Below are positions 24,016 through 36,600 of a DNA stretch of 64,000 nucleotides, piece by piece. The stretch comes from Hydractinia symbiolongicarpus (lineage: Eukaryota > Cnidaria > Hydrozoa > Anthoathecata > Hydractiniidae), in assembly GCF_029227915.1 (NCBI RefSeq), contig NC_079877.1, forward strand, positions 3,596,001 through 3,660,000, read 5' to 3'. Numbering within the stretch: position 1 is the stretch's first letter; each line of letters starts with the position of its first letter. The translations under genes and the position numbers were made by a program. The notes below the pieces were generated by a model. The model was not told the origin of the DNA. It saw nothing but the letters and a program-made list of their open reading frames with translations, and made no database searches.

Positions 24016-25899
24016 ATGAATATACATATATGAAAAACTTTACATGTGCATCTTATATATGCTCACATAGCCTTTTTACTAACTAGACAGGGGGACTTGC
24101 GTTGAAATGTCTGGTTTAGTCACAAGTAACTTTAACACCAGGCGTTTAACGTCTGGTGTAGAGCGATTTATAAGTTTTGTAAACTGTGCCACACATTCAT
24201 GTGGAGCGCTTTAGTACAAGTATGCAGTATATCATAAATTATGTGAAGCACACACAACAGTAAGATGTTTCAGTGTAAAATATTATTCAAATAATAACTT
24301 TTCTTCAAAAATACAGTTTATATGTTGTGCACATCGTAGTGAATTTCTCAAAATGTTTCTCGCAAAACTTAAAAAGTGAATTTCAATCCAGGGGGAGCGC
24401 TTAGTATAGGTAAACAATGCTGCACATCCATATGGGTTTAATAACATTTCAAACAAAAAATTATTATTTGAAATATAATGCCGAACCTGTCTACACAAGG
24501 GTGCCTATGAGGTGAGACCAGATAAGTTTTCAATAATGTTCTCATTTTTTCTTTTATAACTTCAGATCTTACCCAATTTTTTACTGAACTTACCTAAACT
24601 TTTTCTGAAATGTGAAACAGCACTTTCAATTTCATTGACTCAGACGCAAAAATGCACAAGCCCTTCCAAGTATTGCAGAAAAAATGGTATCAAATGGTAT
24701 TTTTGGAGAACTCAACACCAACCAACTGTTAACAACTTATGCAGTTTAGGCTTGATGTTGTAATGTTAATAAACCATTAATGGACACTCCTGTCACTGGG
24801 AAAGTCAAGTTTAGCCCGCACAATTCTTGTTGATAGTTGAAGTAATGTTGAATTAATTTCTGTGCTTTTCTGACTTAGTAAGTTCTCATAGAGTTCTAAT
24901 AAAGAGTATTGGTGCTTTACTGCAACGAAAAAGTATGTTGTTTTAATTTTTGAAATGACCCCCCCCCCCATAAATTTTTTTCTGTTTTCCGACGAGTTGG
25001 TAACGTAATTTTCTACTCCTGCAGGCCTCTGTTAATTACGTACATCGTGAGTGTGTATGCTATGTGCATGTAGCAATCTAGTAGCATACATGAAATAACA
25101 TGTACATCAATACAATTTATTTTAAAATAAAAAAAATGTGCCAACGATAAAAGAAATACATAAATATTAAGAAAATAGCCATGTAGCCTAAATGGTAAGC
25201 GTGAATGACCTTCAAGAGTTACAGTAAGTGATTTAGTGCATGAAAATTATTGTGAATGAATGTGCATATTCATTTATGCAGTGTGCATGAAACATAGCAC
25301 TTAAAATCTTAATTCACGAAGGATGGATCTGTATAATGCCATACTTGCCAGATTTTTCCATCCACAAGTCCCCAATAATTTGACAAGGCATCACCTTTAT
25401 CATGGACTTTTGAGCATAGCATGCTATTCTATGGCCGTGAGAGCCATGCCTGGTTATCTACCTACACAACAGATGTCCATATTCTAAGTGATGAAGTTTA
25501 GTATGTATTTAGTCATCATACAAATTTCAGGAACTGACCTTGCAGATCTACATATCACACCACAGTATCTGCATGCAAGTTTGCACAGGAGTGAACAAAA
25601 CGAGTCAATTCTATTGAAATTAGAGCGATTGTACAGTTATGTGTGTGAGATATGACAAGCTTGGGCTAGCCTGTAGATATCAGGCAGTAAAAACGAAATT
25701 CTGATTTGCATTTAGCATCGGAAATCTAACAGTATTTTACTTTCAATAGGAAAAATATAAATTTTTGTTAGTGTTAATATGGAAAAGTAATGCAAATTTA
25801 GCATCTTCAATATTGGTCATAGACGACAAGGATTATATGTTTGTGTTACAGAAAGTAGCCATATTAGTTTACTTGTTTTCTCATTGTTGGAAGCTTCCC

Positions 25900-26083
25900 T
25901 TTCTATGAAATCCTGTACTGCAAATAATGATAATGATGTTAATCTTTGTAATTTCTGCATCCAAGGAGGAAAATAAACATTTCTTTCGGTAAGTGGTAAT
26001 TTAGTCTATTATTTATTTGAAGCAATTTTTTGTTTTTAGAACACCTTGTAGTCCATTGATTTCCATCCTTTTAGTCATCAAAC
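25900..26083 (+). promoter_or_regulatory. C2CD5: C2CD5 5' leader with a short intron
   Basis: A GTAAGT donor follows the exon end at 25988 and a TTTTTAG acceptor ends at 26039, giving a 51-bp intron in the 5' UTR. A second strong pyrimidine-rich acceptor (CCATCCTTTTAG) ends at 26074, nine bases before the start codon at 26084; it could be an alternative acceptor or a spliced-leader trans-splicing site. The transcription start is not identifiable. Confidence 0.5.
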
Positions 26084-29000
26084 ATGCCAGGTATAGTTTT
26101 TATTAGTAAAATTAAAATATTTTTGTTTAAAATAGAAAAATTATCCTTGATAGGTTGTATATTTGGCATTGAGAAGCAATGTACCGTATTTTCCGGTATA
26201 TAACCCGCACATGGTATAACCCGCAGCTCAGCTTTTTTAGGAAGTTATAAACTAGATTCTGTCAGATAGCCTGCACCTTCGTATAACCTGCATAAAATTT
26301 CAATCAATGTGTTTTACTAACCCGCACCTTTGCATAACCCGCATTATGTTAGAAAAAAATTCAGCATATTTTTACTTACCCTAATCATTTTACAAACATG
26401 TGCCTGTGTTCTGTTTTTTCATGCTGGAGACAAGTTGGGGACGTTAAAACTTGTGAACCCCAAACACAAGAACCGAGTGTCTGAACTAGCGAATCTCTTT
26501 GTCTCCGATTGCTGAAATAATAATGAATTAAAATTAATTTGACAAGTCGATCTTCTGCTAATGCCGACAGTACTAAATCAGACAATGCTGTTTTCTTTTT
26601 ATTTAGAGACATTAGTTTCAGCCAATAATAACTCTTGCTCCCTGTGATTAAACAAACAAACAAATAAAAAACTATTCCATCAGGTTATGAACCTAAAGTA
26701 AATTCTCTGTTTTTTATGTATATTTAAGTTTTTTGGCATAAAAATAAACAACATAATAATTATCACGGATTGTTTGTAACAGCAATGTACAGAACGTACT
26801 TTTCTAATGTTTATAGAATTTTGTCATCTATTTATATCTCAGCAATTACAGTGTGCATAATAAAATAAATGGCGTCAATGAGGAGGAGATAGTTGCGTGT
26901 GTCTTATTAATTGTATTTTATATTTATTAGTGGCCGCCTTTTGCTCAAAGGAAGCGAAGATAAAAAAAGAAAATTATTACCTATACTTTAATTTTAACAT
27001 TTTTCAATATTTTTAACAGGAATTAATAATTAAGTCCTGGGCACTAGGTTGTGAAATACCTGTCAATTAAACCTAAAAATGATACCTGCTATATTGTTCT
27101 ATTACCAGAAGCAAATCATTTCAATGTGCTCAATGTGATTGCAAAGATATAAATAGATTAGAATTAAGTCCAACACAAAGGAAAAATGATCTCCAGAATT
27201 GTGTTTCAGAGAGAGCTTGTAATATTAGCAATGGCAAGCAATAGAAAGTTAAAGAAAGCAATTTAACTGTGTAAAAAATATTAAATCACGTAGTTGAAGT
27301 AAAATTACGTAGATATAGGATCGCGCATGCAGTTATATTAATGTACGCATTGTGCATACTATTTTCTTCATTGAGTGTATAAACTTTAAATTTCACAATG
27401 AATGACAGAAAATATAGAACTTATCATATAACCCGCACCACAATATAACCCGCACCAACGGTGGAATTCGCAAAAATCAACGTATATAACCCGCGGGTTA
27501 TATACCAGAAAATAGGGTAAAAACAGTTTTTATATAGTAAATTAATACGTTTGTGGAAACCAGGAATTTGATTAAATAAAAAAACAGATAATTAATTAAC
27601 TTAATTCATGCTTAATTTTATATGCATGGAAAGAAATAATTGTTCCTGCATTATATACATTACCGTATTGTTTATATTCACAAGATATCTCTTAAAATTT
27701 TATGCCATATTCTGGATTTCAATTTACCACAATTTACCACAATTTACCACAATTTTTATTATTAATTATTATTATTATTCCTGGTAATCTATCCTAGGCT
27801 ATTAAAAGTATCTTAGTTTTTATGCACTATGCAATTTGTAATTGAATTTTCATTGATTATTGTTTTATTGCTCTAAAAAAAATCACTAGATGTTTCATAT
27901 GAAACCCCTTGTCTTACCATCTGTCTGAAGCTAGACAAGTTAGATTCTCAAAATGGTTATCATATTTTATTTTCAAGATTCTAAATGTAATAAATGCTAT
28001 TGGCCATTTGTATTTAATTTCATTGTGTAAACAAAAACATTGGATGCAGTGGATAACTTGCAAATAAATTGAGATTCTTACCTGTAACCCATAGTTCTCT
28101 TATTTATAGAAGTGTTAATGCATGTTTTATTCATCTTGATTAAAGATTTTTGATTTGATAGCCACATCTTTGTCCTCATTGTAACAACAAGTTTTAACTT
28201 GCAAACGAAATAAAAGATTTTTGAAGTTGCTTCGCTAGAATAAAATTAAAAAAATGGTGACCTATGAAGCAGAAAAGATGCTGTCATTGGGGCATAATAA
28301 GACATGTCCGTTCAGTTGCCAGATACATCTTTGTTTATCTTTTGAATAGCATTACAAATTAGTCATTAAATATAAAACTAACAAGCTTAAATAACTTTAC
28401 CTGTCAACATTGTTTATTACTACAAAGAAATTTTATTTGAGTAAAAGTCAGTGCAGTGTGGTACTTGACAATAAAAACCCTTAAATACAGGTGACCTTAG
28501 CATATAATTTAACAACATTATAATACTTTAGCAATTGTGAGAGTTATTTCTTAATAAAATTTTATGGTTTCTGATGCCCAGAAACAGCTCTCCCTATATT
28601 AATTCTTAACGAAAAATTTCACTTTTTAGTTTTTTAACTAATCAGCTACCATTTTTTAAGTCCTTTTATGCAAATGTAGAGGATCTTCAGGATCAGGAGA
28701 AATAAATATGATACAATAACTTTCTTAGGTAGTAATTCTATTTTTAAACGGAACAAAAAGCATTTTGATGTAATAAAAAAATTAATTGCATTGATTATCA
28801 GATTTTTCCACTGATAACAAAATCATTCGAAAAGATAGATGCTTGGTTGGGAAGTCAACTAGTATTTTAGTGAGGGAATTTAAATTGACAAAATAATGGC
28901 TAGATAACACCTGTAAAATATATAATATAATATTTTAGCAATTGTGAAAGTTAAAGTGATCGAAGCAAAGGAACTACCAATAATGGACAGGGCAAGTGAT

Positions 29001-32000
29001 TTAACTGATGCCTTTGTTGAGGTAAGATTATAGTACTATAAGAAGAGAGTTCTTTGCAAAATTGTTGAAGGAAGAAAAAACATGTAAAGATTTATGATTG
29101 CTTGTTTGTGATTATTGAGAATGCCTTACGCAAAATTTTAAAATATCTTTGGAAATAAATTTGGAATGATGCTAGTGCCTTTTTATAATTAAGATATGAG
29201 ACAAGCCAAAAAAACATTTCATGGTTTTAACCATTAGCAAGATTAATATCAGCAGCCTTTCTAATTAAATTTTTTTTTGCGTCAGCAATTTTTTACCCAT
29301 TTCACATCAGAATAAAAATGTTGACATAAATTTTCGTTTTTATGATTCGCCTTGGCAATCCACAATCACACATCTGCAAAAACGGCGACATGAACTTTTA
29401 TTTCGGTGTTTGACGTTGGAAAATTACCTTTTAAATTCAGGCTAGTTTGTTCACACTTAAACTACTCTAATTCTATTTATGGTAAATAAGCAAAATACTC
29501 AGCAACCACTTTATGATCTTATATATTTTTGCATTTAAGGTGGCAGTAACTCTTTTTTAGCTGTCCAAATGGCTTAATTATTTACTCAGTGTTTTATTTA
29601 TACCATTTTTTTTTACTATTTCCTGAAAATATAGGCTTTAATACATAATAAAAAGATTTTAATTTAACACTAAAATTGCTGAGTCAGCAGAAACTTCTAT
29701 TTAAAAATGTATCATAAGCAAGAAAAAAATCGGCTTCTACGAGCTCCAACTTTTTGCAATCTCATTATTTTTCATCAGCTTCTGTTTTTAAATGAACCTT
29801 GGGTTAATCCTTTTAAAACGGTGTGCGGATTTTTTTTGTTCATTCTTATTTTTTTAACAATAACCTTTTGTTTTTTTAAAAAGATTCTTTGTTAGCATCC
29901 CCTGGTGCATTGAACGCTATTAAAAGAAAAATATTCCGAATAAAAGAATTTTGCACACCGTATGATGTCTGCATGATTCACCAAGCATGTCTGCATGATT
30001 CACCAAGCATGTCTGAAAATGTTAAAGTAAAACGAAAATGCCATCAAAAGCTGAAGCTTGTGCAGTGTAGCATAATGATGATTGTCTTAAATTTTTACAC
30101 AATGCGCCATCTTTGTTGTTATTAAAGTTTCTCTTTAATAACTACGTCATCTCTTTCTGTACAATTTCGCAAGCACGTAGACTTAAACTATATTTGGCAG
30201 AAGTAATTAATTATTCATGAATTTTATTTTAAAGAAGAATTATCGAGGCTGAATATTTTTGGTAAAGGTATAGCCATAAAATCGTGACAAGTGTGTGTTT
30301 AACAGAAAAAATATGGATATATAGTCTAAAGGGGTTACTGCCACCTTAAAGAATACTCTCTATTGCTGATATAATCAGTATATATTTATGATACATTCAA
30401 GGCAAATAAAGGATTCTATAAATTTTGGAAAAATATTTCATAACGAAGAAAAAATTTGCCTTTGCAAAATTTCGCTGATGTCAACTTGTTTTTTTTAAAC
30501 ACCTCTGCATTCACCTCAAGATTTGCAGTGTGCTGTGAAAAAGAAAAGGCTGTTTTAGAGACCGGCTATAAAGTGATTTGTAGTATAAAATATCCTGCAT
30601 AATAGTATCATTAATTTATTATAATAATACAAAGACTGTCTGTCTGTCTGTGCCTGGGATAGTAGATGTGTTCATTTTTTTGGTGTAGCCAAAAACATTA
30701 TGTCCAAGTCAATCAACCTGTTTTGGAAACCCACAATCCCAACATCTCTTTAACCGACCATCAACACTGCATGACCCTATACATTTTCTTGGTCAGCATT
30801 TTTTTAAAAAATTTGTATGTGCATTTTTCAGTTTTTGCTGACGTCAGCAAAATTCTTAAACCCTGATATCTCCTCTTTAATGGTTTGTTAAAAGAATGTG
30901 GCCGTTTACTTTATTTTGATCTGCATTTCTAACTCTACACAATGAAGAGAACTGATAAAAAATTTTTCTAAAAAAGGTTTTTTACATTGATAGGTTTTCT
31001 CTGATTTCACTTAAAAAATTATGCTTATCGGCTAGAATAATAATAAGAAAATATAGAATTTAGTAGTAATAGTGTATTGGTACGAAATCAGAATATTGCA
31101 GAACATTATAATGTTTAATTTATTTTGATTGCATAAATTATTTTTTTAGATACGTCTTGGCAGTTTAACATATAAAACTGATGTTTACAGGAAATCATTA
31201 AATCCGCTATGGGATTCTGAATGGTTTAAGTTTGAAGTATGTGGCTATTTATTAAAAGAGAGAGGGAGAAGATGGTGCTTTAGCTCATACTTTAAACAAA
31301 TCACTTGCTTTAGCAGTGATTTAAACCTTTTTTTATGTGATTTTGTGTTGTTCATACATAGACTAATGCACTGTGTGTTATTATGTTTTTGCAGACCTGG
31401 TCAGGAATAAAGTGCACACACCTGAATTAAATTAAGTGTGCTATTTTTCGCTTGCCTCCGTTTTGTGATGTTGTGTTATAGAAAGTTCAATTTGCGTGCA
31501 TATTAGAACATTGCGGACTTTTAAAAAACACTTTAGCAAAACCACTTTAGAAAACTCACTAATGTCATTTATGCCCTCACACATTTTATAGCGAAGTATT
31601 TCTAGCCTTCTAACTTTCTCATTATAGTCTTTTAATTTTAACGTAATTTTTAGTTTGCGGAATGCAAGTTTTTATGTTTAAGCTATCCCCTAAATTTAAA
31701 TAAAAACAGAAAATGGTTTTCTTTTTTACCAGAGAAAACTATTATAATACTTAATAATAACTGTAAAATAATATGCAATAACAATACGTTCATGAATAGC
31801 TTAATTAGGTCGTTAAAGCCATTGCATTGTACTGATAGCTTTCCGTGGAAACAGCTTGAAAACTGATGGAAATGAAACTGATGTTGTGTCCTGAATGAGT
31901 GATCCGATCTTCTCATGTTAGGTGAAATCATTCATCTTGAAATAAATGAGTTAATAGTGTCATTAGAAAACTTTAAACTTATACACAATATAAATAAGCA

Positions 32001-33609
32001 CTTTTTAGGACCAGAAATTACAATTTAAAACAGCCATTTAAGATATATTGTGTTAACCAATTTTTAACCTTTTACAATGTGTAAAATATATTTTATAATT
32101 GCATCTAGGTGGATGATGAAGAGATACAAGAAGAATATTTACAACTAAAGTATGTTTCTACGTTTTTTGAAAACTTGCATTATAAATTAGAAAAAAAGTT
32201 AAAAAAATCTGTTTATTCTTAAATTATTCAAAATTTTTTTGGTGCTGTAAACAATGTAAATATGGCTTAATGGCTTAAAATAATATGAAACATTCAGAGT
32301 GACTACTAAAAACTTTGTGAGACTTTGATCCATGGGTTGCAGTTAAGAAAAAACTTACGCAGTAGGCACAAATGGCTAATTCAAAAGGCTAATTTTGGTG
32401 GAAATATAAGGGTTTCTATATCTTACATAGTGCTTGAATAATCTTAATGATTTTTATAAAAAAATGTAAGTATTTTTCTTAATAAGGAAACAAGTATATA
32501 ATTTCATAAAATATTATTGTTGCGAAGATTTTCGTACTTCTAGTACATGTTCAGGCATCTTTCAAAACATCTATCTTATACATGATATACAGCTCAGAAC
32601 AATTGCGGGAATTTATGTTATACTATTTCTAAAAAGGTTCATAAATTTAATATCCAATTGATCGTTTATAGAAGGCTTAAATTTTTTTCATCTTTCGTTT
32701 TATTATATTATTTGGAGCTTTTGTAATAATGCTCCAAGTAAAAGAGTGACCATTATTGAGACTAGTACTTTAAAATTAATATATTTTTTATATGAATATA
32801 TATACTTGTTTCCTTATTAAGAATAATACATGGCTGTATTTTATAATAATGTAAAAATTCTGTTTAAAAAAGATTTTGCAACTTTAAATCAATGCCTGTA
32901 TTAAATTTTCATCGTCCTGAAAATTCTAATAAGTTTTCTTTATTTTTAACGTTTGAGAATAATTATGTGTGTTTTATTTTTAGAGTTTTAGACTATGATG
33001 TTTATTCTTCACATGATGCCATAGGAAAGGTAGTATGTGACATTGTTTGATGATTAAAAAGAAACAAACTTAAATAACATGTTTGCAGTAACAAAACTGT
33101 TATTTTTTATTGAATTGGTTTGTTTAGTATCGTAGTAACCCTTTTTGGAAGGGAGTTTCTAAAACGATACATTGTTTGACTAACTAGATCATTGATAAAA
33201 TCCTCACCAAGAGATGAAAAGCAATAATTTTTTTCAATGTAGATACATTAAAATCTACCTACAGGTTTGACAAAAAAATGCCCTCTATTAATCATTTTCT
33301 TTTTTCTGTAATGTAAATAAAATGGAATTCAGGTGTGTAGAATTTTCTAGTTTGTTTATGGATGATAAGTAAATATCTTTAACTAAAAACCTCTTTAGCA
33401 ATCGTATAACCTGCTTATTAACATTCAAATAAAAGAAATATATGCCCTGAAAAAAATTGGAAATATTCATGCCAAGCAAGTTTATCCATTTTTTAATTCC
33501 TTTTCATAAACATCAATATTCCAGGTAAACATTAATTTGGACCTTCTTACTACTAAAGATGGTACTAATGAATTGGGTGGATTCTTCCCAATCTATGACA
33601 CTCTTCACG
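26084..33609 (+). CDS. C2CD5: C2CD5 exons 1-6 (C2 domain)
   Basis: Exons: 26084-26090, 28939-29021, 31150-31236, 32109-32149, 32984-33029, 33525-33609. Exon 1 contributes only seven coding bases (ATGCCAG), giving MPA with exon 2. Together they encode the calcium/phospholipid-binding C2 fold; Asp-rich loops MDRASD and VDDEE plus YDVYSSHDAIG are the expected calcium-binding loop positions. All donors are GT and acceptors AG; phases agree throughout. Confidence 0.93.
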
Positions 33610-36600
33610 GTATGTGGTTGTTTTTCTTTGAATGATAATATTTTGTTTAAATGTATGGTCTGTGCAAAAATCTACTTGATTGGGGAAGCAAATCATACAG
33701 AGATGTTCTCTTAACAGGAATTCGTGGTTACATCAAGATCAAAGTTAGAGTGCAATTCTTTTCTGACACTAACAAATATCGTCAAACATCATGTGGTATC
33801 CAGTTTTTTTCCTGTAAGTAAAAAAAGTACAAAGATCTTGTTACTGTCTCTTTTAAAAATTGTCGAATGGTAGAAAACAACAACTGTGTTTTTTTTCTGA
33901 GCAATTGAGAGAAAAAAAGTTTTTACATTATGGTTTTGCTGGGAAAAGAGTAACAAAGAGTTTTGAAAAACATTTCTATTGTGTTGGGTATTCAAAAAAA
34001 CATATTGTAGCATAGCCTGGACTACAAAGTTAGCTTAAGATTCAAAAGTTTGTATTCTAATAGATTTTTATTATAATGTTTATGTTGCTTAATTTTTGAT
34101 AGCATCTGGTGTACCATCTGGTTATACAACTTCGTGTATTCATGGTCTTGTAGATGAGCTCTTAGTTGATGATGATCCTGAGTACCAGGTGAAACTTTCT
34201 TCTGTATCATAATTATTTGCCTTATTAACCTCTTCTGTTGCTTGTGTCTGTGCAAAATGGTTGTGTTGTAGCTTTAATTCAGGACCCTGGCTAAGCAAGA
34301 GTAATTTATTACATCATGCTAACAGACGAGAACAATTGCACAAAATACTAATAGGGACACAAGGAGTAAATTTCCATGGGTTTCTCTATAGGCTAACAAC
34401 TAGTTTTATTTTCAGTGGATTGATAAAATACGTACACCAAGAGCATCCAATGAGGCAAGACAAAGATTGTTTACAAAACTTGCAGGTAATTCTTGAGCTA
34501 TGTAACATAGCAGAAGCTCATCTTGTGTGGTATAAAGATAAAATAAGAAGCATGTAAAATCAAATGCAAGAAGTCATGTTAAACTGCAAGTCTTTTTTAA
34601 TAAATAGAACAACAAAAAAAAACCTAAATTTTTTTGATTGTTTGGTAACCCATATAACAACAACTTAATACTAACGTTTGTGCATACACTGACTTGTTTT
34701 TATTTTTCTGTTGCTATAGAGTATAAAATATAAAACATAAGGCGTATTGTCTTGGTTAAATGTCATTGGTTTACAATAGAACATATTAACCTTACAATTA
34801 TTTTCTCACACATCATGTATTCAGTTACATTTACCTTGAAAAATTTAATTTGCTGATGCCAACTTTTTTTGTGCAGCCGCAAGGTTTTACCTTTTTGCAT
34901 GTAGTGTTGGAAGATTAACTTAAATCAAAAGCAATTCTTTACTAGGTGAAGTGAAAAGAAAAATTGGGTTGCAAGTGCTGGAGTTAGGTGGCAATGCTGT
35001 TATAGGGTTGGTACTATTCTGATTTTGTTTGTTGCTAATGAAAGTTAAGACTGTGAAGAAAAACGAAATTGCGGACTACAGCTGGAGCAGAAGTCATCTG
35101 TTTACTTGGGATGAGAAGAAAATTATTGACAGAGAATCTAGAACGACGGCTAGGAAGAAAAAAGAAGCCATCAACAGTGCAGAACGTGACAAACACATAA
35201 ACAGCACCTTGTATTAACTTTCTAAGATTTTGCCCTACATAGAAGTTGTTATCTCCATCTAGGTCCAAAAAGGTTAATTACTGTAATTAAGTGTAATTAA
35301 CAGCTTGTTCCTAATTGGTTAATTTTTATGAATTTCGATCCTCTGCACTTATATAAATAGATGTTTAACATCATTTTACTTTGCCTGATTATGGGAGAAG
35401 GATCTCCTGATATGTCGCCAATTAAAATATCATGTTCAAGAAATAATAAACTTTCCACAATAATATATGAACATTGAACAGACAAACCGAAATAATATTT
35501 TCCATAATTTTGTAGGTTGTACTAATGAAAATATTTCAGAGGTCTTTTTTATATTAAATATTAACTCAAGGCATATCCTATGATTCACTATAAAATGCAA
35601 CAAGAAGTGTTTTCAACATGTCAACATCATAATGAACACTCTACCACTGTGCATATCTTAGCATCATTACCTGATATTATCAAGACTGCATACTGTTTGA
35701 TGCTGCATCTTAACCTGATGCCAAACCTTTCCCCTACGACCCATAAATTTTTCTGCAGAAATCAAATCACTGGATTGTATACGTGCAACGGTTGATGTTG
35801 TTGAATGAGTTTTCACCTTAAAAACTTCATTATTGTACAATGGAATGTGCTCACCATGATTATTATTGCAACGTCTTTCTTGTTAATGCTGAGTACAGAG
35901 CACCTTGTCAAACAATAGGAATCGAAATGCTTGTGTTATTGTGTGATTACCTTTGAAGTATAAGAATCTGTGAATATCGATCAAAGAAAAAAATATAAAG
36001 TGATGAGCAGTTCTTTAGTCCACTATTTTTTAGAATTTTTATCCCCCACTTTTTAAAAAATTTATCAAGAAGATTTAAAAGGTTCGGGATTTTTGTAGAG
36101 TCAGTTAGGTTGAAATGTAAAAGGAAAGCTTTATTGTAGGATCAAAAATGGTTTGGAACACATTTGGTGCTAATTTAAATAAATTAAAAAAAAACATTTT
36201 CAGCACTAATTCTTCAACCAGAGTGCTTTATTCTCTCTTGTTAACCAATACTGAAAGTGTATGTGCTCTATTAACTTGTTACATGTTTTCAGGTATCAAC
36301 AGAACTTTGATCTTGAAGGAGAAACTGGTATTGTTATTCGAGCAATTGGAACTTCTGTAACGATAGTACAAGAGAATGACTTAAACCCTCTTCACCCACC
36401 AGTAGCAATGCAACCATCTCCAGACATACATCATGAGCATGGCAGGTTTGTTGAAAATTCTCTCATGATCTATTATGAAAGACTATTGAAATTGCTTATG
36501 TAAAATCACTTTAATAGGCAGGCAATCAATATGAGGATATGAATGACCTGTCGTCAGGTAAAATCTTCTCTCGGAAATTTGTTAACCACTAAAATTTGTT

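Larger units (their letters stand above)
22815..25900. other. Spacer between the KDZ-type element and C2CD5
   Basis: No convincing coding region. It holds a purine-rich low-complexity tract, a poly-C run (about 23484-23495), a tRNA-like sequence, a small hairpin around ACACCAGGCG near 24136, and a second C run near 24961. Short open frames have no recognisable motifs. Confidence 0.5.
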
